Source: CAIWHR01 sp963708855 (GTDB lineage: Bacteria; Pseudomonadota; Gammaproteobacteria; Burkholderiales; Casimicrobiaceae). From it: 64,000 nt of DNA. The stretch spans positions 5,028-69,027 of the forward strand of contig CAVPUM010000016.1 in the NCBI GenBank assembly GCA_963708855.1, read 5' to 3'. Shown here piece after piece: positions 8,217-16,060 of the stretch. The position numbers and the translations under genes were made by a program. Position 1 is the stretch's first letter; the number at the start of each line of letters is the position of its first letter. A model generated the notes under the pieces. The model saw nothing but the letters and a program-made list of their open reading frames with translations, was not told the DNA's origin and ran no database searches.

Positions 8217-8315
8217 ATGCGGCGCACGTTGTGCGCTGCAGCGGGCTTGACCGCCAGCGGCGCCACGGGTAACGTTGAACTTCGGCCCCGGCGGGTCGAT
8301 GTTGTGCTGCAATAA
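8217..8315 (+). CDS. possible ilvB leader peptide (32 codons)
   Basis: ATG at 8217 is preceded 7 bases away by AGGA. The frame ends with V-D-V-V-L-Q and TAA, followed at once by the palindrome AACGGCCGTT (8314-8323). Three valines and one leucine near the stop are fewer than in proven ilv leaders, and no U-rich terminator follows, so this is only a candidate for translation-coupled control of ilvB. Confidence 0.2.
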   Translation: MRRTLCAAAGLTASGATGNVELRPRRVDVVLQ

Positions 8316-8515
8316 CGGCCGTTTGCGCCCCCCTCGCGATGTCACGAGCGTCGGTGGGGATTCCCTTGGGGCGCGACGGGTGTTTCCAGAGTGCGGCTTT
8401 CTACCCGGAAAAGCCCAGGCGGGCGCGCCCATCCCCGATGCGCGCCGGAACGTTGTGCCGAAGACCCGTGCCATGCTCGCGCGGGGGACTCCACCATTCT
8501 GCAAGAGGCGTGACC

Positions 8516-10222
8516 ATGCAATTGACGGGTGCGGAAATAGTGATCCGCTGCCTACAGGAAGAAGGCGTCGAATACGTCTTCGGCTATCCGGGCGGCGCGG
8601 TGCTCAACATCTACGACGAGCTGTTCAAGCAGGAGAAGGTCAAGCACGTGCTGGTCCGCCACGAGCAGGGGGCGGTTCACGCCGCGGACGGATACTCGCG
8701 GTCGTCGACCAAAGTCGGTGTATGCCTCGTGACCTCGGGTCCCGGCGTCACGAATGCCGTCACGGGAATCGCGACCGCCTACATGGATTCGATCCCGATG
8801 GTGGTGCTGACGGGCCAGGTGCCGACGCACGCCATTGGCCAGGACGCCTTCCAGGAGTGCGACACGGTAGGCATTACCCGGCCCTGCGTGAAGCACAATT
8901 TCCTGGTGAAGGACGTCAAGGACGTCGCGCTCACGATCAAGAAGGCGTTCTTCCTGGCCGCCACCGGCCGGCCGGGGCCCGTGCTGGTCGACATCCCGAA
9001 GGACGTGACTCAGGCCTCGACCGAGTGGAGTTACCCGAAAACGGTTTCGCTGCGCTCGTACAATCCAGTCACCAAGGGCCACTCCGGGCAGATCAAGAAG
9101 GCGGTACAGCTTCTCCTGGAGGCAAAAAAGCCGATGGTCTATGCCGGCGGCGGCGTCGTGCTCAATAACGCGGCGCCGCAGCTGACCCGCCTCGTTCGGT
9201 TGCTCGGCTTCCCCTGCACGAACACGCTGATGGGGCTGGGCGGATTCCCGGGCACCGATCCGCAGTTCACCGGCATGCTCGGCATGCACGGCACCTATGA
9301 ATCGAACATGGCGATGCAGCATTGCGACGTGCTGATCGCGATCGGCGCGCGCTTCGACGACCGCGTCATCGGCAACCCGCAGCATTTCTTCCGCGGCGAC
9401 CGCAAGATCATCCACATCGACATCGACCCGTCGTCGATCTCCAAGCGGGTCAAGGTCGACGTGCCGATCGTCGGTTATGTCGCCGACGTCCTCGACGAGA
9501 TGTTGAAGCTGATCGAGTCCTCGCCGCAGCGGCCCGACCCTGCCGCGCTGAAGGCGTGGTGGAGCGAGATCAAGGAGTGGCAGCGCAAGGACTGCCTCAA
9601 GTACGACACGAAAAGCGCGCTCATCAAGCCGCAATACGTCGTCCAGAAACTCTACGAGCTGACCAAAGGCGACGCTTTCATCACGTCGGACGTCGGGCAG
9701 CACCAGATGTGGGCGGCGCAGTACTACAAGTTCGACCAGCCCCGGCGCTGGATCAACTCGGGCGGGCTCGGCACGATGGGCTTCGGCCTGCCCGCCGCGA
9801 TGGGTGTGCAGCTCGTCAATCCCGGGGCGACCGTCGTCACGGTGACCGGCGAGGCGTCGATCCAGATGTGCATACAGGAGCTCTCGACCTGCAAGCAGTA
9901 CCATCTGCCGATCAAGGTCATCAACCTCAACAACCGGTACATGGGGATGGTGCGGCAGTGGCAGCAGTTCTTCTACGGCAACCGCTACGCGGAGTCGTAC
10001 ATGGATGCGCTGCCCGACTTCGTGAAGCTCGCGGAGGCTTACGGGCACATCGGCATCAAGGTGGACAAGCCGGGCGACGTCGACGCCGCCCTGGCCGAGG
10101 CGTTTCGCCACAAGGACCGCCTCGTCTTCGTCGACGTGATCACCGACCAGACCGAGAACGTGTTCCCCATGGTTCCGGGGGGCAAGGGTCTCACCGAGAT
10201 GATCCTGGCGGAGGAATTATGA
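8516..10222 (+). CDS. ilvB: acetolactate synthase, catalytic (large) subunit
   Basis: First common enzyme of valine, leucine and isoleucine synthesis: condenses two pyruvates, or pyruvate with 2-oxobutyrate, using TPP, FAD and Mg2+. 568 residues, full length and intact. N-terminal TPP domain has FGYPGGAVLNIYDEL and the catalytic Glu50 in VRHEQGAVHAADGY. The central FAD-binding domain contains GARFDDRVIGN. The C-terminal TPP domain has SGGLGTMGFGLPAAMG and TGEASIQM...LNN. ATG 8516 is chosen because MQLTGAEIVIRCL is the standard N-terminus and AAGAGG precedes it. It starts the ilvB-ilvN-ilvC set. Confidence 0.97.
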   Translation: MQLTGAEIVIRCLQEEGVEYVFGYPGGAVLNIYDELFKQEKVKHVLVRHEQGAVHAADGYSRSSTKVGVCLVTSGPGVTNAVTGIATAYMDSIPMVVLTGQVPTHAIGQDAFQECDTVGITRPCVKHNFLVKDVKDVALTIKKAFFLAATGRPGPVLVDIPKDVTQASTEWSYPKTVSLRSYNPVTKGHSGQIKKAVQLLLEAKKPMVYAGGGVVLNNAAPQLTRLVRLLGFPCTNTLMGLGGFPGTDPQFTGMLGMHGTYESNMAMQHCDVLIAIGARFDDRVIGNPQHFFRGDRKIIHIDIDPSSISKRVKVDVPIVGYVADVLDEMLKLIESSPQRPDPAALKAWWSEIKEWQRKDCLKYDTKSALIKPQYVVQKLYELTKGDAFITSDVGQHQMWAAQYYKFDQPRRWINSGGLGTMGFGLPAAMGVQLVNPGATVVTVTGEASIQMCIQELSTCKQYHLPIKVINLNNRYMGMVRQWQQFFYGNRYAESYMDALPDFVKLAEAYGHIGIKVDKPGDVDAALAEAFRHKDRLVFVDVITDQTENVFPMVPGGKGLTEMILAEEL

Positions 10223-10300
10223 ACGCCGCAGGGCCGTCCCAAGGCGTTCTTCGCCCCCCTGCGGGGGAAGGCGCGAAGCGCAATCGAGGGGGAGTTAACG
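10223..10300 (+). repeat. intergenic GC-rich nested palindrome (REP-like)
   Basis: Between ilvB and ilvN. Outer arms CTTCGC (10249-10254) and GCGAAG (10273-10278) enclose CCCCC-TGC-GGGGG (10255-10267). Related G/C palindromes with a CAGCGA or GAAGCG flank occur at 35041-35085 and, weakly, 47190-47270. There is no T tract, so it may stabilise or divide the mRNA rather than end it. Confidence 0.6.
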
Positions 10301-10792
10301 ATGCGCCACATACTTTCGATACTGGTCGAGAACGAGGCCGGCGCGTTGTCGCGCATCTCGGGACTGTTCTCGGCGCGCGGCTACAATATCGAATCCCTGA
10401 CTGTGGCGCCGACGGAAGACCTGACGATGTCGCGGATGACCATCGTCACGATCGGCTCCGACGACGTGATCGAGCAGATCACCAAGCAGCTGAACAAGCT
10501 CGTCGATGTAGTCAAGGTCGTCGACCTGACGGAAGGCAACCACATCGAGCGCGAACTGATGCTGGTCAAGGTGCGCGCGGCGGGGAAGGATCGCGAGGAG
10601 ATGAAACGGCTCGCCGACATCTTCCGCGGGCGCATCATCGACGTCAGCGACAAGAGCTACACGATCGAGCTCACGGGCACCGGCGCCAAGCTCGACGCGT
10701 TCCTGCAGACCATCGAGCCTGGCGTGATTCTCGAGACGGTGCGCACCGGGGCGTCCGGAATCGGCCGCGGCGAACGGATACTGCGCGTCTGA
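10301..10792 (+). CDS. ilvN: acetolactate synthase, regulatory (small) subunit
   Basis: 163 residues, intact. N-terminal ACT domain (about 2-75: RHILSILVENEAGALSRISG, FSARGYNIESLTVAPTED) binds valine for feedback inhibition; the C-terminal domain (about 80-158) has RELMLVKVRA and IFRGRIIDVSDKSYTIELTG. It activates IlvB. The length is that of IlvH/IlvN from beta- and gammaproteobacteria. Separated from ilvB by a 78-bp palindromic spacer and followed by ilvC. Confidence 0.97.
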   Translation: MRHILSILVENEAGALSRISGLFSARGYNIESLTVAPTEDLTMSRMTIVTIGSDDVIEQITKQLNKLVDVVKVVDLTEGNHIERELMLVKVRAAGKDREEMKRLADIFRGRIIDVSDKSYTIELTGTGAKLDAFLQTIEPGVILETVRTGASGIGRGERILRV

Positions 10793-10815
10793 CGCCACCC
10801 ATGAATCTGCCGTTG

Positions 10816-10833
10816 CGTGGCACGATTGCCACG
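10816..10833 (+). other. perfect hairpin between ilvN and ilvC
   Basis: CGTGGCA (10816-10822), loop CGAT, TGCCACG (10827-10833): a 7-bp perfect stem with a 4-base loop in the 75-bp gap before ilvC. No U tract follows, so it is not a standard terminator; it may protect the downstream message. Confidence 0.5.
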
Positions 10834-10867
10834 GCGCGCGGCGCCCGACCCAACAACGGAGAAAACG

Positions 10868-11884
<1,017 letters not shown>

Positions 11885-11898
11885 CACAGGCTGCAGCG

Positions 11899-12228
11899 AT
11901 GCGACTCGGGATGAATGCGGCGCCGCCGGCGCGCCAGCGCGGATGGGTGGGGCTGGTGATGATCCTGGTGGCCCTCGTCATCGTCGCCATCCTGGCGAAG
12001 GAGGCGCTGAAGGGCTACGGACTCTCCTCGGGCGCCGCTGTGTCGACGAAAGCGGGGACCCCCGCAGAACGCGTGCGCGCGCCAGGTGCCGGCGGCATCG
12101 AGGCGCTAGACCTCGGCTCAGCGCCGGCGGCGCCGGCGTCGGCGCTCGAACGGGCGCGCGGCGTCGAGGACATGGTGAAGCAGCAGGCCGACGCGCGCGC
12201 GGCGCGGATGGACGGCGCGGCGCGGTGA
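11899..12228 (+). CDS. small single-pass membrane protein, unknown function
   Basis: 109 residues. A short N-terminus is followed by one helix (about 15-37, GWVGLVMILVALVIVAILAKEAL), then an Ala/Pro-rich stretch and a charged C-terminal helix (ALERARGVEDMVKQQADARAARMD). It starts 14 bases after the ilvC stop and lies 56 bases before psd, so it is probably cotranscribed. I do not recognise a named family. Similar small membrane proteins often sit in this cluster; an envelope role beside psd/pssA is only a guess. Confidence 0.65.
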   Translation: MRLGMNAAPPARQRGWVGLVMILVALVIVAILAKEALKGYGLSSGAAVSTKAGTPAERVRAPGAGGIEALDLGSAPAAPASALERARGVEDMVKQQADARAARMDGAAR

Positions 12229-12284
12229 CCGGAGCGATGCATGTCGCATGATCCGGCCCGCTCTCGCCGCGCGGAGGGGTCGCG

Positions 12285-12938
12285 ATGAACAAGGACTATC
12301 CGCATCCCATCATCGCGCGCGAGGGCTGGCTGTTCCTGGCGCTGGCGCTCGTCGTCGCGGCCGTCCTGTCGTGGGTCGGCCTGTGGCTTCCGGCGGGACT
12401 CGCCTGGCTGGCGGTGCTGTTCATCGCCCAGTTCTTTCGCGATCCGCCCCGGTTCATCCCGCGCGAGCCCGGTGCCGTGCTCTCGCCGGCCGACGGACGC
12501 GTCGTCAAGGTCGAACAGGCGCGCGATCCGTATCTGCCGCGGGACACGCTCAAGATCAGCGTGTTCATGAACGTGTTCAACGTGCACTCGAACCGCAGCC
12601 CGGTCGACGGCGTGGTCGTTGCCGCGTGGTACCACCGGGGCAGTTTCCTCAACGCCGCGCTTGACAAGGCCTCGCTCGAGAACGAGCGCAACGCATTGCA
12701 CCTGCGCACCGCCGAGGGCCGCGACGTCACCTGCGTCCAGGTGGCCGGTCTCATCGCGCGGCGCATCCTCTGCTATTCGAAGCCGGGGGACGCGCTGGCA
12801 CGCGGCCAGCGCTACGGATTCATCCGTTTCGGATCGCGTGTCGACGTCTACCTGCCGCTGGACGCGCGACCGAAGGTCGCCGTCGGCGACACCGTGTTCG
12901 CCACCGAGACGGTGCTGGCGGAGTTCCCGCCCGGTTGA
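12285..12938 (+). CDS. psd: phosphatidylserine decarboxylase, short (type II-like) proenzyme
   Basis: Makes phosphatidylethanolamine from phosphatidylserine at the inner membrane. 217 residues, the short form common in betaproteobacteria. N-terminal membrane segment (about 15-47), then RDPPRFIPREPGAVLSPADG with Asp70, NVFNVHSNRSPVDG with the catalytic His, and the self-cleavage site RFGSR (Gly183-Ser184), where Ser becomes the pyruvoyl group. Followed by pssA, which supplies its substrate. Intact frame. Confidence 0.96.
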   Translation: MNKDYPHPIIAREGWLFLALALVVAAVLSWVGLWLPAGLAWLAVLFIAQFFRDPPRFIPREPGAVLSPADGRVVKVEQARDPYLPRDTLKISVFMNVFNVHSNRSPVDGVVVAAWYHRGSFLNAALDKASLENERNALHLRTAEGRDVTCVQVAGLIARRILCYSKPGDALARGQRYGFIRFGSRVDVYLPLDARPKVAVGDTVFATETVLAEFPPG

Positions 12939-13007
12939 CCAGGACGATCGCGGGCGCCATCCGGCGACTGTCTCCGCATCCGCGGTTTGTGCTACCTTTG
13001 CCCCGAC

Positions 13008-13781
13008 ATGGCGGATTTCGACACTCAGCGCTCGCTGCAGAAGAACCGGATCCGGCGACGCGGCATCTATCTGCTGCCGAACCTGTTCACGACCGCGGCG
13101 CTGTTCGCGGGTTTCTACGCAATCGTGCAGGCGATGAACTTCCGCTTCGGCCTCGCGGCGGTGGCGATCTTCGTCGCCATGGTGCTCGACAGTCTCGATG
13201 GCCGGGTCGCGCGCCTCACGCGGACCCAGAGCGCGTTCGGCGCCGAATACGACAGTCTGTCGGACATGGTGAGTTTCGGCGCGGCGCCCGCGTTGATCGT
13301 GTACGAGTGGGCGCTGAAGGGCATGGGCAACCTGGGCTGGATTGCCGCGTTCGTCTACGTCGCCGGGGCGGCGCTGCGGCTCGCGCGCTTCAATGTGATG
13401 CTCGAAGTCGCCGACAAGCGCTGGTTTACCGGCATCCCGAGCCCGGCGGCCGCGGCGCTGGTCGCGGGCCTCGTCTGGATCATCGACGACTACAACATCG
13501 ACCCGGTGGGCCTGAAGTGGTGGGTATGGAGCGTCACGGTCTTCGCCGGCCTCACGATGGTCAGCAATGTCCCGTACTACAGCTTCAAGACGATCAATCT
13601 GAAGAAGAGCGTGCCGTTTCTCGCGATCTTCCTCTTTGTGCTGGTCATCGCGCTGCTCTCCTATCAGCCGGCCCTCGTCCTTTTCGCCGGCTTCGTGATC
13701 TACGCGCTGTCGGGGTACGTCGCGGCGGCGTGGACGTGGCAGAAGCGCCGCCGGCGCCCGCCGCCGCCCCCGCCGGCCTAG
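13008..13781 (+). CDS. pssA: CDP-diacylglycerol--serine O-phosphatidyltransferase
   Basis: Integral membrane enzyme joining CDP-diacylglycerol and serine to phosphatidylserine. 257 residues, several hydrophobic helices. The CDP-alcohol phosphotransferase signature D-x2-D-G-x2-A-R-x8-G-x3-D-x3-D is complete as DSLDGRVARLTR then FGAEYDSLSD. ATG 13008 (MADFDTQRSLQ) is preferred over one 21 bases upstream because it matches the usual N-terminus and puts the charged tail before the first helix. The C-terminus is a basic, proline-rich tail (KRRRRPPPPPPA). Downstream of psd in the same operon. Confidence 0.95.
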   Translation: MADFDTQRSLQKNRIRRRGIYLLPNLFTTAALFAGFYAIVQAMNFRFGLAAVAIFVAMVLDSLDGRVARLTRTQSAFGAEYDSLSDMVSFGAAPALIVYEWALKGMGNLGWIAAFVYVAGAALRLARFNVMLEVADKRWFTGIPSPAAAALVAGLVWIIDDYNIDPVGLKWWVWSVTVFAGLTMVSNVPYYSFKTINLKKSVPFLAIFLFVLVIALLSYQPALVLFAGFVIYALSGYVAAAWTWQKRRRRPPPPPPA

Positions 13782-13842
13782 GCAGCAGGACCGACCACTT
13801 TTCCGTTGCGTGCTCTCGGCCGGACGTCGCGACCGGTTTACC

Positions 13843-13884
13843 GGGTCGGTCCCCCTTGCCGGCCTGAAAATGGGGTCGGTCCCC
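13843..13884. repeat. two copies of GGGTCGGTCCCC
   Basis: Near-palindromic 12-mers at 13843-13854 and 13873-13884, 30 bases apart, between pssA and the leuA promoter. Variants of the motif (GGTCTGACCCC near 50157, GGGGTCAGA near 62787, CCGACCCCG near 62856) lie in other gaps. They look like a dispersed intergenic repeat. Confidence 0.5.
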
Positions 13885-13901
13885 TCGTTCGACGCAACCC
13901 C

Positions 13902-13931
13902 TTGCAGCAACTGCGTTTTTGCGGTTATAGT
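13902..13931 (+). promoter_or_regulatory. sigma-70-type promoter of the leu leader/leuA
   Basis: TTGCAG at 13902-13907, 18-base spacer, TATAGT at 13926-13931. Transcription would start between 13937 and 13940, at or just before the ATG of the leader peptide at 13940, giving an almost leaderless leader frame. Confidence 0.6.
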
Positions 13932-13939
13932 GGCCCATC

Positions 13940-14038
13940 ATGAGCAGCACACCCATCGTCGGCCGTCCTGCGCTCCCCGCGCTGACCTTCCTTGCGGGCG
14001 GCCCGCTGCTGCTTCTGCTGCGCCCCGCGCGCAGATAA
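13940..14038 (+). CDS. leuA leader peptide (Leu-rich, 32 residues)
   Basis: A 32-codon frame starts 9 bases after the -10 box, ends in TAA, and lies 85 bases upstream of leuA. It contains five consecutive leucine codons (CTG CTG CTT CTG CTG) at residues 23-27, shortly before the stop, and three more Leu upstream. This is the layout of a leucine attenuation leader: ribosomes stalling at the Leu run when charged tRNA-Leu is scarce would free the downstream leuA message. No Shine-Dalgarno is visible, in keeping with a leaderless start. Confidence 0.75.
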   Translation: MSSTPIVGRPALPALTFLAGGPLLLLLRPARR

Positions 14039-14066
14039 AACCCCCTCCCCTCCCAGCAGTGCCCGT

Positions 14067-14096
14067 GTCGTCCATTGTCGGACGGCTGTGTTGTCT
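14067..14096 (+). promoter_or_regulatory. candidate attenuator hairpin before leuA
   Basis: GTCGTCC (14067-14073) pairs with GGACGGC (14080-14086) with one G-U and a 6-base loop, followed by the fairly U-rich TGTGTTGTCT (14087-14096). It lies 28 bases after the leader peptide stop and 27 before leuA. Its strength is moderate. The competing antiterminator structure would need folding to define. Confidence 0.45.
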
Positions 14097-14123
14097 GCCC
14101 AGATTCCGGAACGAGGACCCACG

Positions 14124-15845
14124 ATGAAGCCCTACCCGTTGCGCAAGTACCGCCCCGTCCAGCAGGTGACGCTGCCCGACCGGCAGTGGCCTTCGCGTGC
14201 CATCACGCGCGCGCCGATCTGGTGCAGCGTGGATCTGCGGGATGGCAACCAGGCACTGATCGAGCCCATGGACGCCGATCGCAAGCTGCGCATGTTCCGG
14301 CTCCTGGTGAAGATGGGATACAAGGAAATCGAGATCGGCTTCCCGGCGGCGTCGCAGACCGACTACGACTTCACGCGCAAGCTGATCGTCGAGGGGCTCA
14401 TTCCCGATGACGTGACGGTCCAGGTGCTCACGCAATCGCGCCCGGCGCAGATCGAGCGCACGTTCGAGGCGCTGGAGGGCGCAGGGCGTGCCATCGTTCA
14501 TCTCTACAACTCGACGTCGACGACGCAGCGCCGGCTCGTTTTCGGCCTCGACCGCGAAGGCATCAAGGGGATCGCGGTCGCGGGGGCAAAGGTGATCCGC
14601 GACTTTGTCGCGCAACGTCCGGGAACCGAGTGGTTCCTCGAGTACTCGCCAGAGAGCTTTACCGGCACCGAGCTCGACTTCGCGGTGGAGGTGTGCGACG
14701 CAGTCACGGCGGTCTGGCTGCCGACCCCGCAGCGGAAGACCATTCTCAACCTTCCGTCGACCGTCGAGCTCGCGACACCCAACGTCTACGCCGACCAGAT
14801 CGAGTGGATGTGCCGACACCTTGCGCGCCGCGACAGCGTGATCGTGTCGGTCCACCCGCACAACGATCGCGGCTGCGGGATAGCCTCGGCCGAGCTCGCT
14901 CTGATGGCGGGCGCGGAACGCGTCGAGGGATGCCTGTTCGGCAACGGCGAGCGCACGGGGAATGTGTGCCTCGTCACGCTCGGTCTCAACCTGTTCACGC
15001 AAGGCGTGGATCCGGATATCGACTTCTCCGACATCCAGCAGGTGATCCGCACCGTCGAGTACTGCAACCAGCTGCCGCTCGACCCGAGGCACCCGTACGG
15101 CGGCGAGCTCGTGTTCACGGCGTTTTCCGGTTCGCATCAGGACGCGATCAAGAAGGGGCTCGCCGCTCGCGTGAAGGAGCTGGAGCGGGGCAATGTCGAG
15201 TGGGACGTGCCGTACCTGCCGATCGACCCGACGGACATCGGTCGCACCTACGATGCGGTGATCCGCGTGAACAGCCAATCGGGCAAAGGCGGCATCGCGT
15301 ATCTGCTCGAGCGCGACTACGGGCTGTCGCTGCCGCGCCTGCTGCAGATCGAGTTCAGCCAGGTCATACAGCAGATCACCGACACCAGCGGCAAGGAGCT
15401 TTCGGCCGCCGAGATCCGGGCCGCGTTCGACCACGAATATGTCGCCGCCACCGGGCGCCTGGCTTTCCTCGATCATCGCACCCGGCACAGCGCGGCCGGC
15501 GCGGTCGAGCGCATGGTGGCGCGGCTCGCGATGGACGGCGCCGAAGTCGAACTGACCGGCGCGGGCAACGGGCCCGTGGACGCGTTCGTGCAGGCGCTGC
15601 GCGAAGGAGCCGGATTCGACATCCACGTGCAGAACTACCACGAGCATGGCGTCGGCAGCGGCGAGGACGCCACGGCGGTTGCCTACGTGCAGCTGCGCGT
15701 CGGCAGCGACCACACCGTCTATGGCGTGGGCTTCGACGTCAACATCGTCACCGCGACACTGCGCGCGGTCGTGAGCGCGGCCAATCGCGCCGTGCAGCGC
15801 GACTGGCTTCGTCTGCTGCCCGCCAAGCGCGTCGTGCACGCCTAG
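14124..15845 (+). CDS. leuA: 2-isopropylmalate synthase, LeuA2-type
   Basis: Commits carbon to leucine: condenses acetyl-CoA with 2-oxoisovalerate. 573 residues, the longer LeuA2 class. DRE-TIM barrel with DLRDGNQALIEPMD (catalytic Arg, metal Asp), GYKEIEIGFPAASQTDYDF and the metal-binding VHPHNDRGCG, then NGERTGNVCLV. The C-terminal regulatory domain (from about residue 430) has TGAGNGPVDAFVQALR and YVQLRVG, the leucine feedback site. ATG 14124 follows GAGGA. Controlled by the leader and attenuator just upstream. Intact. Confidence 0.96.
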   Translation: MKPYPLRKYRPVQQVTLPDRQWPSRAITRAPIWCSVDLRDGNQALIEPMDADRKLRMFRLLVKMGYKEIEIGFPAASQTDYDFTRKLIVEGLIPDDVTVQVLTQSRPAQIERTFEALEGAGRAIVHLYNSTSTTQRRLVFGLDREGIKGIAVAGAKVIRDFVAQRPGTEWFLEYSPESFTGTELDFAVEVCDAVTAVWLPTPQRKTILNLPSTVELATPNVYADQIEWMCRHLARRDSVIVSVHPHNDRGCGIASAELALMAGAERVEGCLFGNGERTGNVCLVTLGLNLFTQGVDPDIDFSDIQQVIRTVEYCNQLPLDPRHPYGGELVFTAFSGSHQDAIKKGLAARVKELERGNVEWDVPYLPIDPTDIGRTYDAVIRVNSQSGKGGIAYLLERDYGLSLPRLLQIEFSQVIQQITDTSGKELSAAEIRAAFDHEYVAATGRLAFLDHRTRHSAAGAVERMVARLAMDGAEVELTGAGNGPVDAFVQALREGAGFDIHVQNYHEHGVGSGEDATAVAYVQLRVGSDHTVYGVGFDVNIVTATLRAVVSAANRAVQRDWLRLLPAKRVVHA

Positions 15846-15855
15846 ACCCGGGTCT
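15844..15855. repeat. 12-bp perfect palindrome at the leuA stop
   Basis: AGACCCGGGTCT includes the last two bases of the leuA stop codon TAG. More G/C-rich inverted pieces follow up to about 15940. No T tract is present; it may help end or stabilise the leuA message. Confidence 0.4.
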
Positions 15856-15966
15856 GGCGTCGCCCCGGGCTGGTTCCGGATTCCGCGGCGGGGACAGGGA
15901 CACAGGCGCGCCGCCGCAGCAGGTTGCGGCGCCCGGGGTCCGCTCGCGCTGCAGTGCAATATCGGC

Positions 15967-15972
15967 TAGAAT
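15967..15972 (+). promoter_or_regulatory. candidate -10 box of aceB (TAGAAT)
   Basis: GCTAGAAT about 90 bases before the aceB ATG. The same octamer core precedes htpX (38823) and a close form precedes glnS (36873), suggesting a shared sigma-70 preference. No strong -35 is seen. Confidence 0.4.
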
Positions 15973-16060
15973 TTGAAGCTGGAAACCGCCTCCAGTGCGG
16001 ATGTCTCGACGCCGTCGAAACCGACCCGCGTTCCCTTCCCAGCGCAGCGAGAATTTCCCC

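Larger units (their letters stand above)
8158..8515. other. divergent control region between the sigma operon and ilvB
   Basis: 358 bp without a certain gene. It holds the minus-strand TATAAT at 8163-8168, a possible 32-codon leader frame at 8217-8315 and a perfect 10-bp palindrome AACGGCCGTT at 8314-8323. An in-frame extension of ilvB reaches back to 8339, but its residues do not resemble acetolactate synthase. I could not place a convincing plus-strand promoter. Confidence 0.5.

Noticed and set aside
8339..8515. A 59-codon N-terminal extension of ilvB
   Set aside because: Acetolactate synthases start at MQLTGAE-type sequence; the extension is Arg/Pro/Gly-rich, and a ribosome site precedes 8516.
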